From UMGS172 sp964424555 (GTDB taxonomy: Bacteria > Bacillota > Clostridia > Oscillospirales > Acutalibacteraceae), in assembly GCA_964424555.1 (NCBI GenBank), contig CAYRIX010000002.1:47272-111271 (forward strand): a DNA stretch of 64,000 nucleotides, in the 5' to 3' direction. Numbering within the stretch: position 1 is the first letter of the stretch; each line of letters starts with the position of its first letter. Under the pieces are notes generated by a model that searched no databases, had not been told where the DNA came from, and saw nothing but the letters and a program-made list of their open reading frames with translations. Of this stretch, positions 36,232 through 44,990 are shown piece by piece. The position numbers were made by a program, and so were the translations under genes.

Positions 36232-36753
36232 TTGCCCAGTCAGTCAGTTTTGGAAATGAAGCAGCAGCAGGTTGCTGAGATCAAGGCCAAGGTTGAAGGC
36301 GCAGTTGCCGGTGTTATCGTAGACTACAAGGGTATCTCTGTTGCAGACGACACCATGCTCCGTAAAGAGCTCCGTGAAGCAGGCGTTCAGTACTCTGTTG
36401 TAAAGAACACCCTTCTCCACCTCGCAATCGAAGGCTCTGACCTTAGTGAAATGGATCCGTTCCTCAACGGTACCACCGCACTTGCTACCAGCGCAGACGA
36501 CCACGTCGCTGCCGCCAGAATCCTCAGCAAGTACGCTGAGAAGAGCGATAGCTTCAAGATCAAGACCGGATTCCTCGATGGAAAGGTCATCGATCTCGCA
36601 ACTATCGACAGTCTTGCTAAGCTGCCCCCGAGAGATATCCTTCTCGCAACAGTTTGCAACGCATTCAATGCACCTATTTCTGCATTCGCCCGTGTCATTC
36701 AGGCCATCGTTGATAAAGACGGTGAAGGCGCAGCAGAGCCCGCAGCAGAATAA
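36232..36753 (+). CDS. rplJ: 50S ribosomal protein L10
   Basis: Base of the L7/L12 stalk. Start is TTG at 36232, 8 bases after GGAGG, giving MPSQSVLEMKQQQVAEIK, the normal L10 N-terminus; a GTG at 36223 overlaps the ribosome site. Seen: VIVDYKGISVADDTMLRKELREAG and the Ala-rich C-terminal helix that carries L12. 173 residues. A TTG start on so highly expressed a gene is notable. Confidence 0.95.
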   Translation: MPSQSVLEMKQQQVAEIKAKVEGAVAGVIVDYKGISVADDTMLRKELREAGVQYSVVKNTLLHLAIEGSDLSEMDPFLNGTTALATSADDHVAAARILSKYAEKSDSFKIKTGFLDGKVIDLATIDSLAKLPPRDILLATVCNAFNAPISAFARVIQAIVDKDGEGAAEPAAE

Positions 36754-36815
36754 TCTCGTTGCGTAAAACAAATCAAAACAAAAAACTAAAAATTTATTTA
36801 TTGGAGGAAATTAAA

Positions 36816-37193
36816 ATGGCATCTGAGAAGATTGCAGCCATGATCGAAGAAATCAAGGCTCTTACCGTTCTTGAGCTTTCTGAGCTCGTACACGCAGTAG
36901 AAGAGGAGTTTGGCGTTTCTGCAGCAGCAGCTGTAGCAGTAGCAGGCCCCGTAGCAGCAGCAGGCCCCGCTGAGGAAGAGAAGACTGAGTTTGACGTTGT
37001 TCTCGCAGAGGCAGGCGCAGAGAAGATCAAGGTTATCAAGGCTGTTCGTGAGATCACCGGTCTGGGCCTTGCAGACGCTAAGGCTGTTGTTGACGGCGCT
37101 CCCAAGACCCTCAAAGAGGCTGTCGCTAAGGAAGAGGCTGAAGAGATCAAGAAGAAGCTCGAAGAAGTCGGCGCTAAGGTTGAGCTTAAGTAA
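36816..37193 (+). CDS. rplL: 50S ribosomal protein L7/L12
   Basis: Stalk protein recruiting translational GTPases. N-terminal dimer domain (residues 1-35), Ala/Gly hinge (AAAAVAVAGPVAAAGP), and C-terminal domain with EKIKVIKAVREITGLGLADAKAVVDGAP. 125 residues; GGAGG before ATG 36816. Last gene of the rplJL unit; rpoB does not follow. Confidence 0.97.
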   Translation: MASEKIAAMIEEIKALTVLELSELVHAVEEEFGVSAAAAVAVAGPVAAAGPAEEEKTEFDVVLAEAGAEKIKVIKAVREITGLGLADAKAVVDGAPKTLKEAVAKEEAEEIKKKLEEVGAKVELK

Positions 37194-37269
37194 TTTATAA
37201 TGATTGTAGTATGTCGAAACGCTGAAAAGCATTTCGACAAACCATAACCATTATTACTAAAGACGATCA

Positions 37270-37305
37270 AAACCCTATCGGTCAAACCGATAGGGTTTAT
37301 TTTTG
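37270..37305 (+). terminator. Terminator after rplL
   Basis: AAACCCTATCGG/CCGATAGGGTTT, loop TCAAA, then ATTTTTG. Confidence 0.9.
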
Positions 37306-37325
37306 CTGTTTTTGAGCTTTACGCG

Positions 37326-37354
37326 TTGCATATTTTCAATCATTATGTTATACT
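37326..37354 (+). promoter_or_regulatory. Sigma-A promoter of the GH43 gene
   Basis: TTGCAT (37326-37331), 17 bases, TATACT (37349-37354). Confidence 0.7.
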
Positions 37355-37386
37355 GTTTTTACTAAAAACGCTTGGAGGCGCAAAAT

Positions 37387-38229
37387 ATGAAGCTTTCTGA
37401 TATAAATATCCGCGATCCGTTTGTGCTGGTTGACAACGGCATATATTATATGTACGGCTCACGAGGCTCAAACCAGTTCGGTTTTGAGGTATATGTAAGC
37501 GACGATCTTGAAAACTGGAGCGATGGCAAAACAGTCTTTGAGTATTATGACGGCTTTTGGGGCGTGTGTGATTTTTGGGCGCCCGAGGTTCATAAATTCA
37601 ACGGCAAATTCTATATGTTTGCCACCTTCAAGCCTGAGGAGGGCCCCCGAGGCACAGGCATTTTAATGTGCGACACGCCCGACGGCACCTTTAAGGATTG
37701 GTCATGCGGCAAAGTCACACCCGAGGATTGGTCAAGCCTTGACGGCACCTTTTATGTTGAGGGCGGCGTGCCTTATATGATCTTCTGCCACGAATGGATC
37801 CAGATCCACAACGGTGCGGTCTGCGCCATGAAGCTTACCGATGACCTTAAAAAAGCCGACGGTGAACCGTTTGTTCTCTGGCACGCTTCGGATGCATCCT
37901 GGGTCAGAAGCGTGAAGGGCGAGGGCAATTTTGTCACCGACGGACCGTTTATGATAAAGCACGGTGAAAAATTAGCCTGCATTTGGGCAAGCTTTATTAA
38001 AGGCGGCGGCTACTGCGAGGGTATTGCCTACTCCGACAACGGCAAGATAGGTGGTCATTGGTCGGTATCCGACAACCTTGTTTTCAAGGATGACGGCGGT
38101 CACGGAATGATGTTCAAGGCACTTGACGGCAAGGAATACTTTATTTTCCACAAGCCCAACAATCCTGCTCTTGCGGAGCGACCCGTTCTTACACCGTACA
38201 CCGCCAAGGAAATAGTTGAAAAATGCTGA
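37387..38229 (+). CDS. Glycoside hydrolase family 43 protein
   Basis: Five-bladed propeller hydrolase, usually a beta-xylosidase or alpha-L-arabinofuranosidase. Seen: IRDPFVLVDNGIYYMYG (Asp as general base), FWAPEVHKFNGKFYMF (the WAPEV motif), and DGTFYVEGGVPYMIFCHEW (candidate acid region). 280 residues from the ATG at 37387, seven bases after GGAGG. No signal peptide, so likely acts on imported oligosaccharides. It could serve the xylan operon 3 kb away but is transcribed separately. Confidence 0.85.
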   Translation: MKLSDINIRDPFVLVDNGIYYMYGSRGSNQFGFEVYVSDDLENWSDGKTVFEYYDGFWGVCDFWAPEVHKFNGKFYMFATFKPEEGPRGTGILMCDTPDGTFKDWSCGKVTPEDWSSLDGTFYVEGGVPYMIFCHEWIQIHNGAVCAMKLTDDLKKADGEPFVLWHASDASWVRSVKGEGNFVTDGPFMIKHGEKLACIWASFIKGGGYCEGIAYSDNGKIGGHWSVSDNLVFKDDGGHGMMFKALDGKEYFIFHKPNNPALAERPVLTPYTAKEIVEKC

Positions 38230-38232
38230 AAA

Positions 38233-38264
38233 AAGCCTCTCAAAGCGTTTGCTTTGAGAGGCTT
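38233..38264 (+). terminator. Terminator after the GH43 gene
   Basis: AAGCCTCTCAAAGC/GCTTTGAGAGGCTT perfect stem, GTTT loop; the tail TAAGTTTAC is weak. Confidence 0.7.
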
Positions 38265-38305
38265 TAAGTTTACTTGGTTAAGAGCTTTTCTTCAAAATGC
38301 GCTAA

Positions 38306-38932
38306 TTAAGTATTCTTCATAATAACCGATCCGACACATTCGCTGACATGCTCGCAGGCATCGGCACACGACTCGAAGCAGTCGTATATTTTACGCATCG
38401 AAACTATTGTGAGCGCATCGTTCTGACTCTTGGTAAGCTCACGCATGGAGGAAAGATAAAGCTTGTCGCATTCTTCCTCAACATCATTAAGCGAAATAAT
38501 TAGTTCACGAATCTTCTTGGAGCGCTTGAAATTCTCAAACTCACTCATAAGCGCACACAGCATATCGCAGGCCTTGATCAGACGCTTGGCAAATTCAATA
38601 ACCGAAGTATCCGCAGTCTGAATATCATAAATATAAAACTTCTGCATAATTTCTTCGAGCGCATCGGTCACGTGGTCGAGATTCTGGCTCAGCATATCAA
38701 GGTCTTCACGGTCAACAGGTGTTACGAATGCCTTTGCAAGTGCATCGTTCATCTCGTGCTTTTTGATGTCGGCGGCATGCTCGATCTCGTGCATATTTTT
38801 GAGCATTTCTTCAATATTGTTCGGATCGTAGTTTTCGAGACATTCTACAAGATAAGCCGCAGCTTTTTTGGAGAGTGCGGCACACTCTGCGAAATTTTCA
38901 AAATAAAATTTATCACCTTTAGCCATTTTCAA
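38306..38932 (-). CDS. DUF47 family (PhoU-like) phosphate transport accessory protein
   Basis: Helical-bundle protein of 208 residues related to PhoU, thought to regulate the linked PiT transporter. Seen: EIEHAADIKKHEMNDALAKAFVTPVDREDLDMLSQNLDHVTDALEE, the metal-binding E/D-rich core of the family. Lies 12 bases after the transporter gene; the pair is a conserved operon. Confidence 0.93.
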   Translation of the reverse strand: MKMAKGDKFYFENFAECAALSKKAAAYLVECLENYDPNNIEEMLKNMHEIEHAADIKKHEMNDALAKAFVTPVDREDLDMLSQNLDHVTDALEEIMQKFYIYDIQTADTSVIEFAKRLIKACDMLCALMSEFENFKRSKKIRELIISLNDVEEECDKLYLSSMRELTKSQNDALTIVSMRKIYDCFESCADACEHVSECVGSVIMKNT

Positions 38933-38944
38933 AAATCCTTTCTG

Positions 38945-40000
38945 TTAGTTGAATATCGCTAAGAACAGTTTTGTTACTAAAAAGGCAAGCAGTCCACAAC
39001 CGGGGAAGGTCAGTACCCAGGTCAGCACCATTTCCTTTACAACACCGAAGTTGATGGCTGAAATTCGTTTTACAGCACCAACACCCATTATAGATGTGGT
39101 CTTTACGTGGGTTGTAGAGACAGGAAGACCGAATACCGAGCAGAACACCAATGCGATAGAAGATGCAATGTCAGCCGAGAAGCCTTGATACTTTTCGAGC
39201 TTTACCATATCCATTCCAACCGACTTAATTATCTTTTTGCCGCCCATAGCTGTGCCAAGACCCATTACGATAGAGCAAAGGATCATAAGCCACATCGGGA
39301 TTTCAAATGTGGTCTGTCCTGTTCCTGCGCCCTGCAACGTGAACACACAGAGCAGGATGATACCCATAAACTTCTGACCGTCCTGAGCACCGTGCATAAA
39401 TGCCATAGAAGCGGCACCTACGATCTGTGCTCCTCTGAAGAACGGCTCTGTTTTGGGTCGATTTGCGTTATAGAAGATCTTTGTTACAAGCTTGCATATC
39501 AGCCATGCCAGACCAAAGCCCAAGACAACCGATATTACAATACCGTAAACGACCTTCAACCACTGATCCCACACGATGGCTTCAAGGCCCCTAAGAGCCA
39601 TGGCTCCACCCGTGAGACCTGCTATGAGTGCGTGGCTTTCGCTGGTGGGAATTCCAAATACCCAGGCCAGCGTTGCCCAGATAACGATAGCCAGCATTGC
39701 CGCACACAAAACGATGATTACGGTCTTACCTGCGGTCTCTCCGAAGTTTACCATACTTGTAATTGTTACAGCGACCTCATTGCTGATTTTGGTCATCACG
39801 AAAACGCCAAGGAAATTAAATACCGCCGCCATAAGTATTGCGGCCCTCGGCGACATACACCGTGTAACCACACAGGTAGCGATCGCATTCGGTGCATCGG
39901 TCCAACCGTTGACCAGAATAACGCCGAGTGTCAAAACCACGGCAACCAACAACAACGGATTGGCCGTCATCTGACCCCAAAATTCCAATATTGACTCCAT
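38945..40000 (-). CDS. pit: Inorganic phosphate transporter, PiT family
   Basis: Low-affinity phosphate importer with about 10-11 membrane helices. Seen: VNGWTDAPNAIATCVVTR (first PHO4 signature), GIPTSESHALIAGLTGGA, AFMHGAQDGQKFMGI and the second repeat FGLPVSTTHVKTTSIMGVG. 351 residues. Probably proton- or sodium-coupled, with DUF47 as partner. Confidence 0.95.
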   Translation of the reverse strand: MESILEFWGQMTANPLLLVAVVLTLGVILVNGWTDAPNAIATCVVTRCMSPRAAILMAAVFNFLGVFVMTKISNEVAVTITSMVNFGETAGKTVIIVLCAAMLAIVIWATLAWVFGIPTSESHALIAGLTGGAMALRGLEAIVWDQWLKVVYGIVISVVLGFGLAWLICKLVTKIFYNANRPKTEPFFRGAQIVGAASMAFMHGAQDGQKFMGIILLCVFTLQGAGTGQTTFEIPMWLMILCSIVMGLGTAMGGKKIIKSVGMDMVKLEKYQGFSADIASSIALVFCSVFGLPVSTTHVKTTSIMGVGAVKRISAINFGVVKEMVLTWVLTFPGCGLLAFLVTKLFLAIFN

Positions 40001-40053
40001 AATGGCCTCCTTTTTTAAAACTGCTTACCGCCACGGCAAGCCAAACCGCATTC

Positions 40054-40082
40054 ATTGTATAAAATAGTACAGAAACTGTCAA
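40054..40082 (-). promoter_or_regulatory. Sigma-A promoter of the PiT-DUF47 operon
   Basis: Minus strand: TTGACA (40077-40082), 17 bases, TACAAT (40054-40059). No PhoB-type direct repeats were noticed. Confidence 0.85.
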
Positions 40083-40187
40083 GTTGGTTTTGACATTTTT
40101 AACACAGATTTTACACGATTTAATATAGTTTTAGCATAGCCTTTACACAATGTAAATACAATAGCAAAATCGCCTTTTCTCCAGCAA

Positions 40188-40221
40188 CAAAGCCACCGAA
40201 CTCCAAGGTTCGGTGGCTTTG
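40188..40221 (-). terminator. Terminator at the end of the xylan-associated operon
   Basis: CAAAGCCACCGAAC/GTTCGGTGGCTTTG perfect stem, 60 bases after the SDR stop. Confidence 0.75.
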
Positions 40222-40231
40222 TTTGTTTAGT

Positions 40232-40268
40232 TAAAACTTTGTGAGCCTCGCTCCAAGAGGGAGCCTTG
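40232..40268. repeat. Partial copy of the CTCC...GGAGCC dispersed repeat
   Basis: TGTGAGCCTCGCTCC then AAGAGGGAGCCTTGCAAAGCG matches the terminal module of the larger repeat at 49122-49287. Confidence 0.5.
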
Positions 40269-40281
40269 CAAAGCGAATTTT

Positions 40282-41025
40282 CTACTGTACGCTTTTGCCG
40301 CCGTCGACAAAGATGTTCTGACCCGTGATATAGCGACCCTCGTCGGAGCAAAGGAGCGCCACAGTGGGTGCACAGTCCTCAGGCTCGCCGTAGAAGGCGA
40401 CGGGGATGGATGCCGTGACCTTGGCGGCATATTCGGGGTCGGATAATGCCTCAACATTGCGGTCGGTGTAGATAACACCGGGGGCCATGTTGTTGACTGT
40501 GATGCCGTCGGGTGCCAACTGCAACGACAACGATTTTACCATGTTGGTCTGTGCCGCCTTGGTGGCAGAGTAGACCAGCATATCGGGGTGCGGCTTGGCC
40601 TCCTGCACACTGCCTACTGTAACGATTCTTCCCCACTTCTGCTCACGCATATAGGGTACGGCCGACTGGATCAACAGCATCGATGCCAAAAAGTTGCAGT
40701 TGACCTGCGTGTTGAAATCCTCAACCGTAATGGTTTCCCATTTCTTCTTTATCTGAACCGAAGCATTTATCACCAGAATGTCGACGTTGCCGATATCGTT
40801 AATGATATTCATCACCTTTTCAGTGTTGCAAAGGTCGCAGATATAGGCCGTTGCCTTGCCGCCGTTTGCGGTGATGATATCGACCGTTTCCTGTGCTTTT
40901 TTGATATTGCTTGCACCGTGGACTACGACCTCGGCACCACACTCGGCAAGCTTTATTGCAATGGCACGACCGATTCCACGGCTTGAACCCGTAACAAGGG
41001 CACGTTTTCCTTTTAAATCAAACAT
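40282..41025 (-). CDS. SDR family oxidoreductase
   Basis: Short-chain dehydrogenase/reductase of 247 residues. Rossmann motif TGSSRGIGRAIA (about 12-23), VINAS in place of the usual NNAG, catalytic Ser in TVGSVQEAKP, YSATKAA (Tyr-x-x-x-Lys), and C-terminal ITGQNIFVDGGKSVQ. Last gene of the 47.8-40.3 kb operon, nine bases after a GH10 gene. Inferred to oxidise a xylan-derived sugar or sugar acid; substrate unknown. Confidence 0.88.
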   Translation of the reverse strand: MFDLKGKRALVTGSSRGIGRAIAIKLAECGAEVVVHGASNIKKAQETVDIITANGGKATAYICDLCNTEKVMNIINDIGNVDILVINASVQIKKKWETITVEDFNTQVNCNFLASMLLIQSAVPYMREQKWGRIVTVGSVQEAKPHPDMLVYSATKAAQTNMVKSLSLQLAPDGITVNNMAPGVIYTDRNVEALSDPEYAAKVTASIPVAFYGEPEDCAPTVALLCSDEGRYITGQNIFVDGGKSVQ

Positions 41026-41034
41026 AATTTATCC

Positions 41035-42384
41035 TCAAATCTCAATTTCGGTACAGTTGTCTTCAAACTTATGAATGCCGAAGTTAGCGGCGGCACCGTC
41101 GATCTCGGCGGTGTAATCGCCGTAGAAGCCGCGGAACTCAACGTAGCCGTTGTCGTCGGTCGTAAGCTCAAGGTCGGTGTGCCAACGCTTGTTAAACAGC
41201 TCCCACAAACGCTCGGCTGACTTCTTAGGTGTCAGGTCATGACGCCACAGACCGCCCTTGCAGTTGTTCTCGTTGCGGCTGGCATCGGGCTCAACAAACG
41301 CATAGCCGTCGGGCACGTTCCAATAAATAATGGTCTCGATTGCAGGATGTCCGAAGCAAACGGTGTAGAACATTTCAAGCAGGTCGGCCTGCAGTTCCTC
41401 GTCCTCCAAGGTTGTGCCAAAGGTCGGGATGGTAATTTCGGTTATCTCAAGCGGAAGTCCTAAGTTAGAAAGCACGTCAAGACCCTTGAAAAGCGTCTTG
41501 GGGTTGAAAAGAAGACTTCCCTTCATAACCATTTCCTCATACTGCTCGTCGGTCTTAGCACGTGAGCCTCTGAAATCGTGGTGCTGAACACCGATCTTGT
41601 CGACCTCGGCACCCTTTAAAATAGCGTTTTCAACCAACAAATAATACGGGTGACGGTAATCTTCGGTGCCTATTGCGGCAAGGTAGTTACCGTCGTTGAA
41701 AAGCAGGGTCTCGTTGGGGAAATATTTGCGAGCAAGGTCAAACGACCATTCAATAACGTCGGGCTTGTCGCAGATGACCGTTTGGGTCGTCCAACGACCC
41801 TCCTGCAACATCTCATTGATGACCTCAACCTCGTACAGTCGACCGGCAAATCGCTCGGACAATTGACGGGCACGTTCTTCGTAAAGCTTTTCCATTGCCG
41901 CCATATCGTTTTTCGGCAACCAATCAGGTGTGAATTTGTCATAAACCAAGCAGTGCAGCTTGGCCTCAATGCCGTTTTCCTCGCAGTATTCGAGGCAAAG
42001 CTCGGGTGCGGGGCGGCGGTATACTTTGGGACTGTCCTTAGCATAACGTGGTTTTCCCTGCTCAGGCTCTAAATCGCCCCAATAAAACGGAACAGTAGCA
42101 AGATTGAAATACTTTTTAAAGTTCTCGCGGTACTTGGCGTTCAAGTTCTCGTCGTCGAACTCGTCAAGCATAAAGATATTTGCGCCGTATTTGAAATCGT
42201 GCGACTGCTGACTGAGCTTTACCTTTTTACCAACGATCGGTCTTCCCTCTTCGTCAACAAACTTAAGCTTGCACCAGCCCTTGCGGTGCTTTTCAATAGT
42301 CTCAGCGGCACGACCCTCAAGCAGGTCATGGTGTTCGAGCGTGTCCTTCATCCAGAGTTCTCTGGCGGCTTTTCTGTCAATCAT
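41035..42384 (-). CDS. GH10 endo-beta-1,4-xylanase-type enzyme, paralog 1
   Basis: TIM-barrel xylan hydrolase. Seen: LATVPFYWGDLEPEQGK, acid/base glutamate in EVINEML, substrate histidine in KIGVQHHDF, nucleophile in PLEITEITIP, and IIYWNVPDG. An N-terminal beta-domain (about 35-70) and a C-terminal beta-domain ending EFRGFYGDYTAEIDG flank the barrel. Start is ATG 42384 with AAGGAG; 449 residues. No signal peptide, so the enzyme should be cytosolic and act on short xylo-oligosaccharides. Confidence 0.88.
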   Translation of the reverse strand: MIDRKAARELWMKDTLEHHDLLEGRAAETIEKHRKGWCKLKFVDEEGRPIVGKKVKLSQQSHDFKYGANIFMLDEFDDENLNAKYRENFKKYFNLATVPFYWGDLEPEQGKPRYAKDSPKVYRRPAPELCLEYCEENGIEAKLHCLVYDKFTPDWLPKNDMAAMEKLYEERARQLSERFAGRLYEVEVINEMLQEGRWTTQTVICDKPDVIEWSFDLARKYFPNETLLFNDGNYLAAIGTEDYRHPYYLLVENAILKGAEVDKIGVQHHDFRGSRAKTDEQYEEMVMKGSLLFNPKTLFKGLDVLSNLGLPLEITEITIPTFGTTLEDEELQADLLEMFYTVCFGHPAIETIIYWNVPDGYAFVEPDASRNENNCKGGLWRHDLTPKKSAERLWELFNKRWHTDLELTTDDNGYVEFRGFYGDYTAEIDGAAANFGIHKFEDNCTEIEI

Positions 42385-42394
42385 AATTTTCTCC

Positions 42395-43351
42395 TTAAAT
42401 TTCAATCGCACAAACGCACAGCGGATGCTTCATTGAAAGTGCGGTTTTGTATTTTACGGGCTTGCCGTTATTGAGTTCCTGCACGGTGATACTGTCGGTC
42501 AGCTCGTTGGTGCAGAATAAAACGCCGTCGACCACCAAAATATCACGCGGTGAAACACCGCCGGTGGGTGTATTTTCAAGCAATTTGAGGTCGCCGTTGG
42601 CCAAAATCTCAAAACGGGCCACGGTATCGGCACCACGGTGCGAAACGTAAAGGAAATTATCCACCCTGCGAATGGCAGCAGCGGTGTTTACGCCCTCAAA
42701 ATCAGGCAGAGCGCTTACTGTTTCACGCAAATTCAGGACACCGTTCTCGTAACCAAAAACACTGACGGTATTGCCCATTTCGTTGACACACCAGACGGTT
42801 TCCCCATCCTCGGAAAACTCCAGATGGCGGCAACCCATGCCATCAGGAACTTTGGAACGCGAAACCTCATTCAAGTCTTTGTCGTATGTAAAAATCGTAT
42901 CAAGTCCAAGGTCACAGCAAAGGATATGGCCGTCGGGTGCGACACAGACAAAATGCGTGTGCGGTGCCTCCTGACGGATGGGGTTGACCCCTTTGCCCTC
43001 GTGCGTTACGACCGAATCGGGCAGTTTGACAAGGTTGCCCGAAAGATAATTCACGGTGTAAATATCGCCGTCATTTACGCACAAATGGCACGGAACGATA
43101 CCAAGGCTTGACTGCGGCTCACTTAAGTTGACAAGTCGGCCGTTTTCATCAATATCAGCCGTTACAATGCCGCCGAAATGTGTGGTCGCATCGATCTCAC
43201 GCAAGGCAATGTACGCCTTGCGACCTGAAATGACCATATACATCGGGCGGTCGAGATCGAGCTTTTCATTGAAAGTCAACTCGCCATCGAACAATGTGTA
43301 ATGGTATATTCCTTCTGCCTCATCGCAGGCACAAAAATATAAATGCCTCAT
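42395..43351 (-). CDS. Lactonase-like seven-bladed propeller (PF10282 type)
   Basis: A 318-residue protein of the 6-phosphogluconolactonase/carboxymuconate-cyclase-like propeller family. Repeats such as GIVPCHLCVNDGDIYTVNYLSGN, GMGCRHLEFSEDGETVWCVNEMGNTVSVF and GVSPRDILVVDGVLFCTNE mark the blades. In this operon it would open the lactone produced by the SDR dehydrogenase (inference). Starts three bases after the RraA-like gene stops. Confidence 0.82.
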   Translation of the reverse strand: MRHLYFCACDEAEGIYHYTLFDGELTFNEKLDLDRPMYMVISGRKAYIALREIDATTHFGGIVTADIDENGRLVNLSEPQSSLGIVPCHLCVNDGDIYTVNYLSGNLVKLPDSVVTHEGKGVNPIRQEAPHTHFVCVAPDGHILCCDLGLDTIFTYDKDLNEVSRSKVPDGMGCRHLEFSEDGETVWCVNEMGNTVSVFGYENGVLNLRETVSALPDFEGVNTAAAIRRVDNFLYVSHRGADTVARFEILANGDLKLLENTPTGGVSPRDILVVDGVLFCTNELTDSITVQELNNGKPVKYKTALSMKHPLCVCAIEI

Positions 43352-43354
43352 AGC

Positions 43355-44272
43355 TTACAGTGCGGTCTGGGTATCGTTGGGGTCACCGTTGATGGCAAGG
43401 TCATATTCCTTCGACCAGTCGAGGTCACGGTATTCCTCGCCTCTCGGGTCGGTCTTGATCCACTCTAAGAGCATATCAAGCATCTCGACCGACCAAGTGT
43501 TACGGTCGATCTGTGCGGTGGTAAACTTGCCCTCTGCGATCATTTCAAAACCGAAATCATCCTTAACGTGGGTCTTGGCAGCACCCTCAACAACGTCGGC
43601 AACAAGGTGGCTGGGAATAAACAGAACACCGCCGCCTGCACCGAATACAACGTCACCGGGCAAGCAAACTGCACCGCCGAAGTTGGTAATATCATTCCAA
43701 TCCTTCATAACGAATTCACGGATGGGAGTAGGATCGATTCCGCGATAATAAACCTGAACGTCGGGCACTTTTTTCATCTGCTCAACGTCACGGATACCGC
43801 CCCAAATGACGGCACCGCCGGTCTTGGTGCGGTTGTGCAAAGCGGTGGTGAGGTTACCGCCGAGAAAAGTACCCTTGTAAATTTTATCGTACATATCGCA
43901 GACAACAACATCACGCTCAACCAAAGAATCGATAACCCATTGGTTGTAGTTGCCGATTAAGCCGTCGGCGGCACCACGGGCAAACTGAACATCGTGAAGG
44001 TCGGGGCGTGTAGGAGCGTAGGTGCAGGTAACGGCACGGCCGACAAGCTTTCTGTCATCGTTGTGAAGCGTCTGCAACGGAGCAAGACCGCCGCCGACAA
44101 ACTGATGCTCATAGCCCAGAACGAAGATAGGCTTCCAGACCTCTTCAAGGGTCATTCCGTAAAGAGCATCGAGGTACTTATCGGGCACCTTGGGACGTCC
44201 GTCCTCAAATCTTTCGCCTTTCCACAGCGGGGTCAACTGAATGATTTTTTCTCTGTCGTTAAAATTTTTCAT
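43355..44272 (-). CDS. RraA-like family protein (class II pyruvate aldolase type)
   Basis: 305 residues related to RraA and 4-hydroxy-4-methyl-2-oxoglutarate aldolase (HMG/CHA aldolase). The core GGNLTTALHNRTKTGGAVIWGGIRDV matches the family metal/substrate site (G..L...A...G..G.V..G..RD), with LPGDVVFGAGGGVLFIP following. Longer than minimal RraA by an N-terminal extension. Here it may cleave a 2-keto-3-deoxy acid to pyruvate and an aldehyde (inference). Confidence 0.82.
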   Translation of the reverse strand: MKNFNDREKIIQLTPLWKGERFEDGRPKVPDKYLDALYGMTLEEVWKPIFVLGYEHQFVGGGLAPLQTLHNDDRKLVGRAVTCTYAPTRPDLHDVQFARGAADGLIGNYNQWVIDSLVERDVVVCDMYDKIYKGTFLGGNLTTALHNRTKTGGAVIWGGIRDVEQMKKVPDVQVYYRGIDPTPIREFVMKDWNDITNFGGAVCLPGDVVFGAGGGVLFIPSHLVADVVEGAAKTHVKDDFGFEMIAEGKFTTAQIDRNTWSVEMLDMLLEWIKTDPRGEEYRDLDWSKEYDLAINGDPNDTQTAL

Positions 44273-44284
44273 AGCTTTCTCTCC

Positions 44285-44977
44285 TTATTTACCTTCCTTA
44301 ATAACCTTTTTAAGTGCTTCGGTTGTGTCTGAAGTTGCTTCATTATTGTTTCTTCTTTGCCTGAACATCCAATTCCAGATCTCGGGGTCGGTATAGGTTG
44401 GCGTCCAGGCGTCATGAGCCGCATTGGGAAATATGGTTATTTTTGCGTTACCGCCGTTTGAGTTGATCGCCTTAACCATGTGGATGGATTCTTCGGGCAG
44501 AACAACGGGGTCAAGTGCACCGTGGGTTGCCCAAATAGGAAGATTTTTCAATCCTGCGCCTGCCCAGTACATTCCACCGCCGCAAACGGGCACCGCCGCG
44601 GCAAACCAATCGGGATGCGACAAACACATCTGCCAGGTAGTATATCCACCCATACTGCCGCCCGTGATATAAACACGGTCGGTATCGACATTCTCGGCCT
44701 GTCGCCAAGTATCAATAAACTCGGTCAAGACCTCAAACAGATCAAACCAATATTTTTTGTGGCATTGGGGCGCAACGATAACGGCCTTGTCGCCCACGTG
44801 CTTTACGGCCTCATTGACGGAAAGCGAGGTCTCAATAAGCGAAATATCATCGCCCCGACTGCCTGCGCCGTGGATACAAATTACCAACGGCAGTTTTTCA
44901 GTGCTGTCAGGACAATGATAAATATAATTCAGGTATTCACCCTTGTGCAATTTTGATGTAAACTTCCGTCTTTCCAT
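44285..44977 (-). CDS. Alpha/beta hydrolase, esterase of the CE1/prolyl-oligopeptidase type
   Basis: 230-residue serine hydrolase. Oxyanion region CIHGAGSRGDD, nucleophile elbow GGSMGGYTTW, catalytic Asp region HGALDPVV, and His in FPNAAHDAWTPTY. No signal peptide. In a xylan operon it may remove acetyl, feruloyl or other ester decorations from oligosaccharides. A 24-base perfect palindrome lies just before its ribosome site. Confidence 0.85.
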   Translation of the reverse strand: MERRKFTSKLHKGEYLNYIYHCPDSTEKLPLVICIHGAGSRGDDISLIETSLSVNEAVKHVGDKAVIVAPQCHKKYWFDLFEVLTEFIDTWRQAENVDTDRVYITGGSMGGYTTWQMCLSHPDWFAAAVPVCGGGMYWAGAGLKNLPIWATHGALDPVVLPEESIHMVKAINSNGGNAKITIFPNAAHDAWTPTYTDPEIWNWMFRQRRNNNEATSDTTEALKKVIKEGK

Positions 44978-44990
44978 TTTGCCGACTCCT

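Noticed and set aside
39107..39994. 295-codon plus-strand frame opposite the phosphate transporter
   Set aside because: Antisense shadow rich in Cys, His and Arg; no ribosome site.
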